DNA of 64,000 nucleotides from Rhodobacterales bacterium (GCA_002747035.1 PDRZ01000024.1:1-64000); one strand, 5' to 3'. Positions 1 through 10,989 are shown, counted from the stretch's first letter. The notes: a model not told the origin generated them from the sequence alone. Translations and numbers: made by a program.

Positions 1-54
1 TGAATTGCTGGATCATAGGGAGGCTCCGTTTGTCTCCCCATTTTTCTAGGTGAT

Positions 55-92
55 TATGTGACCCACATCAATGGGTCACATACGTATATAAT
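55..92 (+). promoter_or_regulatory. Inverted repeat overlapping a possible promoter
   Basis: TATGTGACCCA (55-65) and TGGGTCACATA (72-82) form a perfect 11-bp inverted repeat with a 6-base spacer. A consensus-like -10 hexamer TATAAT follows at 87-92. The repeat would cover the -35 zone, as expected of an operator, and it points toward gyrA about 330 bp downstream. No good -35 hexamer is visible. It could instead be a transcription terminator stem for a gene off the left edge, although no T-run follows it. Confidence 0.35.
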
Positions 93-270
93 CCCCATTC
101 TTTGGGCACGATCCTCTTGCGGTGGGGGATCCGGGGCAAGCTCCTGTTCCTGTCAGACAAAACTGTTCAGAATTAATAATCGAATGAATTCAAGGGATTG
201 GGATTTGATTTTCCATAACCTCAGCAATGCAAAGCTGACAGTCGTGGATTTTGACCCCAAACGCCACAAA

Positions 271-335
271 GCATCAGCGTAAAATCAGAGACTTATAGCC
301 AATAGGCACAATCACAATTGTGTCCTTTGGCTATG
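271..335 (-). repeat. Dispersed intergenic repeat, partial copy
   Basis: This stretch is closely similar, on the opposite strand, to the interior of the element at 3624-3725. Both contain AAAATCAGAGACTTATAG followed by a variable CAA-AGGCACA segment and end in AATTGTGTC-TTTGGCTATG. The copy lacks the outer GCGTTTCC arms. Its interior forms an imperfect hairpin centred on CACAATTGTG (313-322). It lies in the probable gyrA leader, so the two copies flank gyrA in inverted orientation. Confidence 0.7.
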
Positions 336-421
336 ACAGTCTTTCATTGCACCCCATATGTGGGCGGTGGTATAGTTGCCACAACAAGATATACCCATCA
401 CAGGACAGGCAGGCCCTCAAC

Positions 422-3217
<2,796 letters not shown>

Positions 3218-3237
3218 CGCTCCTGTAATCAATTGCT

Positions 3238-3274
3238 GTCAGGGTCCGGGACAAAAAAGCCCAAGGATCCTGAC
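3238..3274 (+). promoter_or_regulatory. Hairpin covering the ribosome binding site of the next gene
   Basis: GTCAGGGTCC (3238-3247) can pair with GGATCCTGAC (3265-3274), giving ten pairs with one G-U. The right arm contains the AAGGATC Shine-Dalgarno sequence and ends two bases before the ATG at 3277. This could hide the ribosome binding site, or it could be a weak gyrA terminator, though it lacks a downstream T-run. Confidence 0.35.
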
Positions 3275-3276
3275 AC

Positions 3277-3627
3277 ATGAACCTCTATACCTGTTCCATT
3301 GACCTGCACGACGATGCCAAGGCGCTGGTTTTTGCCCATGCCGTGGGCGAATGGATGACCCATCTGCAAAATGCCGGCACGATTCAGGGCTGGCGCCTGA
3401 TGCGGCGCAAGCTGAACCTTGTCTCCGGCGGACAGCGGGATTTTTTGCTTGAGGTTGAGGTCCGCAATCTCGCCCAGTTGGACAGCGCCTTCCGCCTGTC
3501 AGGCACGCGGGATGAACGTGTGGAAAATCTTTACCGCGCCGTGCATACCCTGATTGCCGAAGCGGATTACGCTTTGTACCGCCATTTCCCCGACCCGGAA
3601 CGGGCCGAACGGATGGGGTTGGTCTAA
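3277..3627 (+). CDS. DUF6614 family protein
   Basis: Small soluble protein of 116 residues with no signal peptide or membrane segment. The sequence resembles the DUF6614 family of unknown function found in Rhodobacteraceae: an N-terminal strand MNLYTCSIDLHDDAKALVFA, a central RRKLNL segment and a C-terminal DYALYRHFPDPERAERMGLV tail. It reads as an alpha/beta fold of the dimeric ferredoxin-like sort, but that is inference. It starts 59 bases after gyrA on the same strand and could be co-transcribed. Its ribosome binding site sits in a hairpin. The stop codon lies within the left end of a repeat element. Confidence 0.85.
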   Translation: MNLYTCSIDLHDDAKALVFAHAVGEWMTHLQNAGTIQGWRLMRRKLNLVSGGQRDFLLEVEVRNLAQLDSAFRLSGTRDERVENLYRAVHTLIAEADYALYRHFPDPERAERMGLV

Positions 3628-3725
3628 AGCGTTTCCGCATAGCCAAACGACACAATTCTGGGTGTGCCTTTTGACTATAAGTCTCTGATTTTAGGGTGAC
3701 TCAGCGTGATGCGGAAACGCATTAG
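3624..3725 (+). repeat. Palindromic intergenic repeat, copy A
   Basis: The ends are CTAAAGCGTTTCCGCAT (3624-3640) and ATGCGGAAACGCATTAG (3709-3725), an inverted repeat of 17 bp with one mismatch enclosing about 68 bp. The interior matches the copy upstream of gyrA in reverse orientation, and the right arm (GACTCAGCGTGATG then CGGAAACGC) matches the copies at 40.9 kb and 54.8 kb. The remaining bases to 3939 hold no gene or clear terminator. Confidence 0.8.
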
Positions 3726-3939
3726 CAGTCAGGGTTTAAAAGCCTCCCCCCCGACCAACAGGCCGGACAGTCAACCGAGCAGCGCCTCCCCAAACAGGCC
3801 CTGCCCTCTCCTGTTCATCACCGCTCTGGAAGAGAGAGTATGTGGGTGCCGCTGCCGCAACGATCCCCCGGAAAGCCCCCGAAGGCACACCGGGGATACG
3901 CCGTGGCCCCAATCACAGACCCCAAGTCAAGGACCCCAG

Positions 3940-5442
3940 TCACGCCAGCCCGTAAATGCCCCGGAACTTCTCTTCGATATAGTCCAGCAAAGGCCCCTCG
4001 TCGGGCGCGCGCCCGCTGGCCCGTGTAATCAGCTCACGCGGCTCGTAAAGCCCGCCATGGGTCTGCACATTGTCGCGCAACCAATCCGTGGCGGCGGTCG
4101 TGACCCCCTGGGCCAGCTGATCGTCCAGATCGGGCAGTGCCTTGCGCAACGCCTCGTGCAAACACCCGGCATAGACATTGCCCAACGAATAGGTCGGGAA
4201 ATACCCAAACAGACCCACGGACCAATGCACATCCTGCAAACACCCGTTGCTGGGCTTGTCCACGGCAAAGCCGAAATCGGCGGCAAACCGGTCGTTCCAC
4301 GCGGATTCCAGATCGCCCACGCCCAGATCCCCGGCGATCAGCGCCCGTTCCAGATCAAACCGCAACAACACGTGCAGGTTATACTGAACCTCGTCTGCTT
4401 CGGTGCGGATGAACCCGTTATGAAGCCGGTTGACGGTGCGGTAGAACGCCTCTTCATCCGGTACGCCGAAATCCCCGAACGTGTCTCTCATCTGACCAAA
4501 CAGCCAACCGGTAAAGGCGCGGCTGCGGCCCAGCTGGTTTTCATAAATCCGGCTCTGGCTTTCATGCACCCCCATGGACACGCCTTGGCCCAGCGGCGTC
4601 AGCAGATAGGCCTGATCGATATTCTGTTCGTAACAGCCATGCCCAACCTCATGGATGGTGGAATAGAAACAGTTGAACGGATCATGGGCATTGGTGCGGG
4701 TGGTAATGCGCACATCATTTCCCGACCCGCTTGAAAACGGATGCACCGCCTTGTCCACCCGGCCCCGGGCCATGTCATAACCAAAGGTTTTCGCCAGGTG
4801 CCGGGTCAGCTTCATCTGTGCCGCCTCGTCAAACGTGCCGGTCAGCCCGCCGGGGCGCTCCGCCGCCAACGCCGCCTCGCGTAGCGCCACAAGCCGCGGG
4901 CGCAGCGCGTCAAACATCGCCGTCAGGTCGGCGGCCACCGCGCCGGGCTCGTAATCATCCAGCAGGGCATCATAGGCATCCCCCCCCTCGGCCAGCGCCG
5001 CCGCCTCTTCGCGTTTGAGCGTCAGGATCTCGTCCAGCACCGGCAGGAAAGCGGCGACATCTTCGGCCTCTCGCGCTTGCGCCCACAGCCCCTGGGATTT
5101 GCTGGACAGGGTGGCCAGCGCCGTAGCAAGCGCCTCGGGCACACGCACCGTGCGTTCATAGGAACGGCGGATATGGCGGATCTGCGCCCTGGCCACATCA
5201 TCCAACGCGCTCTCGTCCACAGCCTCAAGCCACCCGCCCACCCGGGGGTCGGTCCGGCGACCATGCAGCACCTTTTGCAAGGCCCCAAGCTCTTCTGAGC
5301 GTTGATCGGCCGCACCGCGCGGCATCATGGTCTCCTGATCCCATCCCAGCCGACCGCTGACCTGGGCCAAAGCCACCGTGTCGCGCGAGAACGCCATCAA
5401 CTCGTCATATGCCGTTGTCGCTTTCGTTTTGGCTTTCGTCAT
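3940..5442 (-). CDS. Carboxypeptidase, peptidase family M32
   Basis: Zinc (or cobalt) metallocarboxypeptidase of 500 residues, the usual length for the Taq/Pfu family, which trims C-terminal residues from peptides in the cytoplasm. The metal site HEVGH lies at residues 264-268 with catalytic Glu265. The family motifs HPFSSGSGNDVRITTR, GVHESQSRIYENQ and IRTEADEVQYNLHVLLRFDLE are also present. The start ATG is preceded by GAGGGGCC and lies three bases beyond the end of the heme A synthase gene, so the two are probably translated from one mRNA; no functional link between them is evident. Confidence 0.95.
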   Translation of the reverse strand: MTKAKTKATTAYDELMAFSRDTVALAQVSGRLGWDQETMMPRGAADQRSEELGALQKVLHGRRTDPRVGGWLEAVDESALDDVARAQIRHIRRSYERTVRVPEALATALATLSSKSQGLWAQAREAEDVAAFLPVLDEILTLKREEAAALAEGGDAYDALLDDYEPGAVAADLTAMFDALRPRLVALREAALAAERPGGLTGTFDEAAQMKLTRHLAKTFGYDMARGRVDKAVHPFSSGSGNDVRITTRTNAHDPFNCFYSTIHEVGHGCYEQNIDQAYLLTPLGQGVSMGVHESQSRIYENQLGRSRAFTGWLFGQMRDTFGDFGVPDEEAFYRTVNRLHNGFIRTEADEVQYNLHVLLRFDLERALIAGDLGVGDLESAWNDRFAADFGFAVDKPSNGCLQDVHWSVGLFGYFPTYSLGNVYAGCLHEALRKALPDLDDQLAQGVTTAATDWLRDNVQTHGGLYEPRELITRASGRAPDEGPLLDYIEEKFRGIYGLA

Positions 5443-5445
5443 GGT

Positions 5446-6588
5446 TCAGGCCCCTCGAATGGAAGATGTAACTGGATATTGCGACAGGAACCGCGCCCGC
5501 AGGATCAGAATGAATGCCACGATCGCCCCGATCTGATGCAGGATCGCCACCTGCCACGGCGCGGCCGTGACCACGGTATAAATGCCAAGCCCGATCTGGG
5601 CTGCAACCGCGATGGCGGCGGCGGAAAACGCCACCTGGGTCGTTCGGTTGGCGCTGTTGCGCCCCCGCATCCACGCCATCACCGTATAGGCAACCAGAAG
5701 GTAGCCGACAACGCGGTGAATGAACTGTACCAACCCCGGATTTTCAAAGAAATTGCGCCACCAGGGCTCCATCACCATGATCCCCCGTGGCACCACCTGC
5801 CCGCCCATCAAAGGCCAGTCGGTATAGCTGCGCCCGGCATCGATCCCGGCCACCAACGCCCCAAGCAGAATCTGCAGAACGGTGAAATGCAGCCACCCGG
5901 TGGACAGGCCGAACAACCGCGCCTCGCGCAGTCGGCGGGCCTGCATGAGCTCCCGTTCGGGGCGACCCAGAGACAGGATATACCACACCAGAAACCCAAG
6001 GATAATGAAGGCAAGGCCAAGATGGGTGGCCAGGCGATAGCTGGCCACATCGGTCATCGACCCGGAAAGGCCGCTGTAAACCATCCACCAGCCGATACCC
6101 CCCTGAACCCCGCCCAACAGGCCGGGAAGGATCATCCGTGTCGTCCACCCCGCAGGAATCCTGCGGGTCAGCCAAAAGAACAGGAACCCAACCGCCCAAA
6201 CCAGCCCGACAAAACGGCCTAGCTGGCGATGGCCCCATTCCCACCAGTAGATGAATTTGAAATCCTCAAGCTCCATCCACCTGTTCTGGATCTGGAACTC
6301 GGGAATCGCCTGATAGAGCGCGAATTCCGCTTCCCAATCCGCCTGGTTCAGCGGCGGAATGGCACCGGTGATCGGTTTCCATTCGGTGATCGACAGGCCG
6401 CTATCGGTCAACCGGGTCAACCCGCCCACCACGATCATGGCCATGACCAGAACGGCCAGAACAACCATCCACAGCCGCACCGCCCCCCGCGCGCCGCTGC
6501 GGCCCCGGTCGATCATCCCGCCCTGCGGCACCGGTTTGACGGCGTCGCGGCTGTCAACCTCTTCGAAAATCGAGCGTTTCTCTGCCAT
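5446..6588 (-). CDS. ctaA: Heme A synthase (COX15/CtaA)
   Basis: Integral membrane enzyme that oxidises the C8 methyl group of heme O to give heme A for cytochrome aa3 oxidase. About 380 residues with eight predicted membrane segments. Conserved heme-ligand histidines occur in WEWGHRQLGR, FIHRVVGY and ILHQIGAI. The long form with GLTRLTDSGLSITEWKPI near the N-terminus is the alphaproteobacterial/mitochondrial COX15 type. I chose the ATG at 6588 because AGAGGGACACC precedes it; an ATG 24 bases upstream is possible. It leads the carboxypeptidase gene. Confidence 0.96.
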   Translation of the reverse strand: MAEKRSIFEEVDSRDAVKPVPQGGMIDRGRSGARGAVRLWMVVLAVLVMAMIVVGGLTRLTDSGLSITEWKPITGAIPPLNQADWEAEFALYQAIPEFQIQNRWMELEDFKFIYWWEWGHRQLGRFVGLVWAVGFLFFWLTRRIPAGWTTRMILPGLLGGVQGGIGWWMVYSGLSGSMTDVASYRLATHLGLAFIILGFLVWYILSLGRPERELMQARRLREARLFGLSTGWLHFTVLQILLGALVAGIDAGRSYTDWPLMGGQVVPRGIMVMEPWWRNFFENPGLVQFIHRVVGYLLVAYTVMAWMRGRNSANRTTQVAFSAAAIAVAAQIGLGIYTVVTAAPWQVAILHQIGAIVAFILILRARFLSQYPVTSSIRGA

Positions 6589-6643
6589 GGTGTCCCTCTT
6601 GTCTGATCGCAACCCTATGCAGGCCCGCCGGGGCCTTCAAGCG

Positions 6644-7381
6644 TCAATCACGCTCTTTCCCGCGCAGCAGCTGGCGAAGCATCCCGTGCAGCATCTGCAC
6701 ATCGGCCCGGGTGAGAGGCATCCGGCTCCACAGGTTGCGCAGATTGACCTTCATGCCATCGGCCTTGTGTTCGGGAAAAAAGAACCCGGCCTCGTCCAGA
6801 CGCTCTTCGTAATGCTGGGCCAGCTTTTCCATTTCGATGCCCGTGGCCCATTCGGTTTTGGCCAACCCATCCGCTTCATGCACAACATTGCCGGTCTGGC
6901 GCATCCATTCATAACCCGTCAGCAACACGCATTGCCCCAGGTTAAGCGAGGCAAATTCCGGGTTCACCGGCACGGAAATGATGGCATTGGCACGGGATAT
7001 GTCATCATTCTCCAACCCCGCCCGTTCCGGGCCGAACAGAACGGCAACCTTGTCGCCCCCGGCAATCATTTGGGCGGCCTTTTCCATGGCGCGTTCGGGG
7101 CTGTAAACCGGTTTGGTCAGATCCCGCGCCCGCGCGGTGGTGGCAAAAACGAATGTACAGTCCCCGACCGCCCCGGCAATGTCGTCATGCAACGTCGCCT
7201 CATCCAGCAACCGCCCCGCACCCGAGGACATCGCCACCGCCCGTGGGTTGGGCCAACCGTCACGCGGATCAACGATGCGCATCCGGTCCAGCCCGAAATT
7301 CCACATCGCCCGCGCCGCGGCACCGATATTCTCGCCCATCTGCGGGCGGACAAGCACAAAGGCTGGAATGCCGGTTTTCAT
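6644..7381 (-). CDS. trmJ: tRNA (cytidine/uridine-2'-O-)-methyltransferase TrmJ
   Basis: SPOUT-class methyltransferase of 245 residues expected to 2'-O-methylate position 32 of tRNAs using S-adenosylmethionine. Family signatures are the N-terminal VLVRPQMGENIGAAARAMWN, the central VLFGPERAGLENDDI and the knot segment SLNLGQCVLLTGYEWMR. The ATG at 7381 follows GGAGAGGATCGAG and gives the usual family length; the reading frame stays open for 97 codons upstream but that part has no family similarity. It is oriented like ctaA, 55 bp upstream of it. Confidence 0.93.
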   Translation of the reverse strand: MKTGIPAFVLVRPQMGENIGAAARAMWNFGLDRMRIVDPRDGWPNPRAVAMSSGAGRLLDEATLHDDIAGAVGDCTFVFATTARARDLTKPVYSPERAMEKAAQMIAGGDKVAVLFGPERAGLENDDISRANAIISVPVNPEFASLNLGQCVLLTGYEWMRQTGNVVHEADGLAKTEWATGIEMEKLAQHYEERLDEAGFFFPEHKADGMKVNLRNLWSRMPLTRADVQMLHGMLRQLLRGKERD

Positions 7382-7723
7382 CTCGATCCTCTCCGAACGT
7401 CGCGTCCCCGGGACATAAACCGCCACCGGGCCGCTGAAAACCCCCACCGGGTCGAAACCCTGTCTCATACCGGGGAATAAAAGCGGGGGGCATGGCTTGT
7501 GATCCCGTATTGACCGCCCTGATGGGCGATTTTGCTGAACCGGTTTGGTTGAACTGGACGGGGGCGCGATGGGCGCTGAAACCACCCCAGCGGCCGTGTC
7601 TGGGTTGGCGCGGATGTGCAACGCCACGCTCCCGACCGCGTGATCCAACCCTATGGCCAAATGGGTGGCCAAACGGGGTTTTCGCGGCTATAGCGGCGGG
7701 ACGTTCAATCAAGGATGCGGATC

Positions 7724-8368
7724 ATGGCCGACCCCCAAGACATCGACCCCCCCCAGGAAGACCCCCAGATCTATCTGATCACCCCGGCGGAATTCGAACT
7801 GTCCGTCTTTGCCGAAAACCTGGCCAGGGTGCTGGATTCGCACGATATCGCCTGTGTGCGTCTGGCTATGGCAAGCCATGACGAAGACCGCATCTGTCGC
7901 GCCGCCGACGCGCTGCGCGAAGTGACGATTGCGCGGGACGTGGCGTTGGTGATTGAACGGCATATCCTGTTGGTCGAACGGTTGGGTCTGGATGGGGTAC
8001 ACCTGTCTGACGGCGCGCGTTCGGTGCGCAAGGCGCGCAAAGAGCTGGGCGCGGACGCCATTGTCGGTGCGTTCTGCGGGGCCTCGCGCCATGACGGGAT
8101 CAGCGCGGGCGAAGCGGGCGCGGATTACGTCAGCTTTGGTCCCATGGGGATCAGCGCGCTTGGCGATGGCACCGTGGCCGATGCCGAATTGATTCAATGG
8201 TGGTCGCAGATGATTGAGGTGCCCGTGGTGGCCGAAGGCGCGCTGGACAGCGACCTGATCACCCGGATTTCCCCCTTTACCGACTTCTTCGGAATTGGTG
8301 ATGAAATCTGGGGGGCCGACAATCCCGCCGCTGCGCTGACCGCGCTCAAGGCGTCATTCGTCGCGTAA
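7724..8368 (+). CDS. Thiamine phosphate synthase-like protein (divergent ThiE)
   Basis: TIM-barrel protein of about 214 residues resembling ThiE, which joins the pyrimidine diphosphate and thiazole phosphate of thiamine. Recognisable segments are the N-terminal QIYLITP strand, LGLDGVHL, GADYVSFGPM and VPVVAEGAL. However, the Asn-Asp pair that binds magnesium-diphosphate in ThiE (IVNDD) is replaced by VIERH, the GQED motif after the GxH strand by SDGA, and the Thr-Lys-rich loop after GP is missing. It may be a paralogue with another substrate or an inactive one. No other thiamine gene is nearby. Its 3' end overlaps the convergent olsA by 15 bases. Confidence 0.8.
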   Translation: MADPQDIDPPQEDPQIYLITPAEFELSVFAENLARVLDSHDIACVRLAMASHDEDRICRAADALREVTIARDVALVIERHILLVERLGLDGVHLSDGARSVRKARKELGADAIVGAFCGASRHDGISAGEAGADYVSFGPMGISALGDGTVADAELIQWWSQMIEVPVVAEGALDSDLITRISPFTDFFGIGDEIWGADNPAAALTALKASFVA

Positions 8369-9184
8369 ATCTTCGGGCAATCCGCTGCGCACCACCGCCT
8401 CGCAATGGGCGGCCAAAGCCTTGCGGTTTTCAAACGCATCCACCCGCACCGGAGGGTGGTATTTCACCGTGACCGCCCCCTGACGACGCGCAGACAGGGT
8501 CTGTAACAAATGCGGGCCGAATTCCATATCCCCCCACCAGCCATAGAACCGCGCATCCGTGCCCCTGGGCGCGCGATAGATCAACGTAACCGGCTGAACA
8601 TATAATTCATGCCTCAACTGTTGCGTGAAAAACGACTGAAAAAGCGTTGTTTTAAAAGGCAAAACCCGACGACCATCTGTAGAGGTGCCTTCAGGAAAAA
8701 ACAAAAGCTTGTGCCCGGCCAACAGCCGTTCCTCGAACACCGTCTGCTGCGCCTTGGCTTCACGCCGGTCGCGTTTGATAAACACGGTGCCCGTGGCCCG
8801 GGCCAGCCAGCCAATGCCGGGCCATCCGGCCACCTCGGCCTTGGACACGAAATACACCCGCTTACGGGCGTTCAATGCGAAAATATCCAGCCAACTGACA
8901 TGGTTGCTGACCACCACACCGCGATGGGTCATGCGGGTGCCCTCAACCCGGTAGGAAATGCCCAGCACGACAAAGGCCATGGAACAGACAAACTGGGTGA
9001 TCCACGGGGTCCAGGGGCGGTGCATCCCGAACAGCGGCCGCTCAACCAGCCGCACCACAAGCAACAGGCCAAGACAGCCAAACACAATCACGCCCAGAAC
9101 CAGCCCCCGCGCCACCACGCGCACCCATCCCATGGGGCCAATCCGCACCGTTGGCGGTTCAACACCTGCGTCCCAGGTCGTCAT
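8354..9184 (-). CDS. olsA: Lyso-ornithine lipid acyltransferase (PlsC family)
   Basis: Membrane-bound acyltransferase of 276 residues, expected to add the second acyl chain to lyso-ornithine lipid. The family's HX4D motif is in SNHVSWLDIFALN and the substrate-binding motif in FFPEGTSTDG. An N-terminal hydrophobic helix pair (about residues 22-60) anchors it. The gene overlaps olsB by four bases (ATGA), so the two are translationally coupled; that neighbour is the main reason for calling OlsA rather than a generic PlsC. Ornithine lipids are phosphorus-free membrane lipids important to marine bacteria under phosphate limitation. Confidence 0.87.
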   Translation of the reverse strand: MTTWDAGVEPPTVRIGPMGWVRVVARGLVLGVIVFGCLGLLLVVRLVERPLFGMHRPWTPWITQFVCSMAFVVLGISYRVEGTRMTHRGVVVSNHVSWLDIFALNARKRVYFVSKAEVAGWPGIGWLARATGTVFIKRDRREAKAQQTVFEERLLAGHKLLFFPEGTSTDGRRVLPFKTTLFQSFFTQQLRHELYVQPVTLIYRAPRGTDARFYGWWGDMEFGPHLLQTLSARRQGAVTVKYHPPVRVDAFENRKALAAHCEAVVRSGLPEDLRDE

Positions 9185-9960
9185 CCCGGTCTCTGGCTCT
9201 GCTTATGGCCCCGGCTATATAGGGCACGCTGTTTGGCGTTCATCTTCCCGGTATCCATGATCAGGCACACGTCAGTGGTGTTGAACGCGTGGTCGATATA
9301 CGCGCCCTCGCCCACCACCCCGCCAAGGCGCAGATAGGCCTTGATCAGGGCTGGCACCTGCACCACTGCCGCGCGCCGGTCCAGCGCCTCTTCGGCAATC
9401 AGGTCCATCCGCTGAAACTGTGCCGCCTGTGCGCGCACACGCAGCGGTTCGGGCGCAAGGTGGCGGTGATGCAGCAGCGACAAGACCGGTGCCAATTCGT
9501 TAACATCCGTACCGTGCAGGCTGGCCACTCCGAACAGAATCTCGATCTCGTGACGTATCACGTAATCGGCCAGACCGTTCCAGAGATGGAACATCCCCGC
9601 CCCGCCGCGATAGTCGGCATGAAGACAGGACCGCCCCAGTTCCAGCAACCGCCGCCCGCTGGATTTCAGGGGCGCGATGTCATACTCATCCTCGGAATAA
9701 AACTGCCCCGCCTCTTTGGCCGGACCTTCGCGCAAAAGCCGGTAAACCCCGACCACCTGCGCGCCCTCGCGGGCGTGATCGATCAATATCATATGGTCGA
9801 AATAGGGGTCGAACCTGTCTTTCTCCAACCCCGCCACATGGTCCACAAGGTCCCCGCCCGCGCCCAGTTCGCGCACGAAAACCTCGTATCGCAAACGCTG
9901 CGCCGCGCGCAGTTCGGCCTCGGTGGCGGCAAGCTTGACCTGAAATTGCGGCTCTGACAT
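9181..9960 (-). CDS. olsB: L-ornithine N-alpha-acyltransferase
   Basis: GNAT-fold enzyme of 259 residues that transfers a 3-hydroxy-fatty acyl group from acyl-ACP to ornithine, the first step to ornithine lipid. The sequence shows the OlsB/hemolysin-like pattern: RLRYEVFVRELGA near residue 24, a FDHMILID strand, LLELGRSCLHADYR and LFGVASLHG, then a C-terminal LPALIKAYLRLGG-like segment followed by a DVCLI strand. It is the first gene of an olsBA pair. A GGAGGATC tract lies 13 bases before the ATG. A perfect GGTTAA/TTAACC palindrome lies about 90 bp upstream and may be its control site. Confidence 0.9.
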   Translation of the reverse strand: MSEPQFQVKLAATEAELRAAQRLRYEVFVRELGAGGDLVDHVAGLEKDRFDPYFDHMILIDHAREGAQVVGVYRLLREGPAKEAGQFYSEDEYDIAPLKSSGRRLLELGRSCLHADYRGGAGMFHLWNGLADYVIRHEIEILFGVASLHGTDVNELAPVLSLLHHRHLAPEPLRVRAQAAQFQRMDLIAEEALDRRAAVVQVPALIKAYLRLGGVVGEGAYIDHAFNTTDVCLIMDTGKMNAKQRALYSRGHKQSQRPG

Positions 9961-10045
9961 GTGGCGCAGTGATCCTCCCTGATCCTGGCGCGGTTTTAGG
10001 CCGCGCCGCCGCCATGCGCAAGTTCCTGCCTGTCCGGATAAAAAA

Positions 10046-10063
10046 GGTTAATATGCGTTAACC
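10046..10063 (-). promoter_or_regulatory. GGTTAA-N6-TTAACC palindrome upstream of olsB
   Basis: A perfect inverted repeat of six bases with a six-base spacer, followed by another GCTAACC half-site. It sits 86-103 bp upstream of the olsB start. The half-sites resemble the TTAA-containing halves of CtrA boxes (TTAA-N7-TTAAC), but the spacing is one base short, so the binding protein is unknown. Confidence 0.3.
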
Positions 10064-10078
10064 ATTCGCTAACCTTCA

Positions 10079-10261
10079 TCAGGCATCAAAGACAACGAAA
10101 AGCGCGATCCGCGTGCTGTCGATCACCACTTTACCTGCTTCGGGGAAATTCACCGTGACCTTGCCTTTGACATTGGATTGCACCTGTCCCGTCCCCCAAT
10201 CCGGGGCGTCGGGATGGCGTACCAGCATCCCGGGTTCCAGTATCGCGTTCAAATCGTCCAT
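10079..10261 (-). CDS. DUF3553 domain-containing protein
   Basis: Protein of 60 residues. The pattern LEPGMLVRHPDAPDWGTGQV followed by a basic beta-strand and NFPEAGKVVI matches DUF3553, a small beta-barrel domain also found fused to UvrD-type helicases, where a CarD-like Tudor fold is likely. The function of the stand-alone form is unknown. A GGAGAAAG site directly precedes the ATG. It is divergent from chpT with only 29 bases between the start codons, so each promoter must lie in or near the other gene. Confidence 0.88.
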   Translation of the reverse strand: MDDLNAILEPGMLVRHPDAPDWGTGQVQSNVKGKVTVNFPEAGKVVIDSTRIALFVVFDA

Positions 10262-10290
10262 CTTTCTCCTGCACTTCGGAGTTTCACCAC

Positions 10291-10890
10291 ATGTCCAACA
10301 CTAACCTGTCTCTCGCCGCTCTGGTAGGGTCGCGCATCTGTCATGATTTGATCAGCCCGGTGGGCGCGATCAACAACGGGCTTGAACTGTTGCAGATGAG
10401 CGCGCCTGATGACAGCCCGGAACTTGACCTGATTGCCCAGAGCGTGAACAGCGCCAATGCGCGGGTGCGCCTGTTCCGCGTCGCCTTTGGCGTGGCCTCG
10501 GTGGCGCAAAAGCTGGGCGCGCCGGAAGTGGCGGGCATTCTCTCCGGCGTCTATGACGACGCGCGGCACGACGTGCGTTACGACGCCACCGGCGACGTGC
10601 CACGGGCCGAAGTGCAGGCCGCGTTCCTGGCCGTGCTGTGTTGCGAAACCGCGCTGCCCGTGGGCGGCACGATCACGGTGCGCGAAGAGTCCGGTACCTG
10701 GTCCATCACTGCCGCGGGCGGGCGGGTGGATTGGGACCCGGCGCTGTGGGGGCCCCTGTCCAGCGGCCGCGCCCCCGATGCGCCCAGCCCGTCACAGGTC
10801 CAGTTTGCCATGTTGCCGATCTGCCTTGACGACCTGCACCGCCGGATCGACGTTCAGCATGACGCCGAAACCCTGACCCTTCGGTTTTGA
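10291..10890 (+). CDS. chpT: Histidine phosphotransferase ChpT
   Basis: Cytoplasmic phosphotransfer protein of 199 residues that passes phosphate from the hybrid kinase CckA to CtrA and CpdR. The phospho-accepting histidine is His18 in SRICHDLISPVGAINNGLE, the family signature of a DHp-like helix hairpin. The rest is a degenerate ATPase-like domain that does not bind ATP in ChpT structures. In the roseobacter group the CckA-ChpT-CtrA relay is tied to motility and gene transfer agents rather than to essential cell cycle control. A GGAG site lies nine bases before the ATG. Confidence 0.93.
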   Translation: MSNTNLSLAALVGSRICHDLISPVGAINNGLELLQMSAPDDSPELDLIAQSVNSANARVRLFRVAFGVASVAQKLGAPEVAGILSGVYDDARHDVRYDATGDVPRAEVQAAFLAVLCCETALPVGGTITVREESGTWSITAAGGRVDWDPALWGPLSSGRAPDAPSPSQVQFAMLPICLDDLHRRIDVQHDAETLTLRF

Positions 10891-10989
10891 TCGCGGGTGA
10901 TCCTCCGGGCCCCGTTTGGGCTCCGTACGCCGGGTTAACAAACCTCCCCGGCGTGATCAGCCTTTAACCCGGTGCCGCAGCGGTGCCTT

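Larger units (their letters stand above)
1..421. other. Intergenic region upstream of gyrA
   Basis: No convincing gene is visible between the left edge and the GTG chosen for gyrA. The stretch holds a perfect 11-bp inverted repeat next to a TATAAT hexamer (55-92) and one copy of a dispersed repeat (271-335), both listed separately. A short open frame at 58-282 has no recognisable similarity and begins inside the inverted repeat, so I do not call it. Confidence 0.6.

Noticed and set aside
320-421. Earlier GTG start for gyrA
   Set aside because: The added 34 residues lie over the dispersed repeat and have no gyrase similarity; the GTG at 422 has a purine-rich site upstream.
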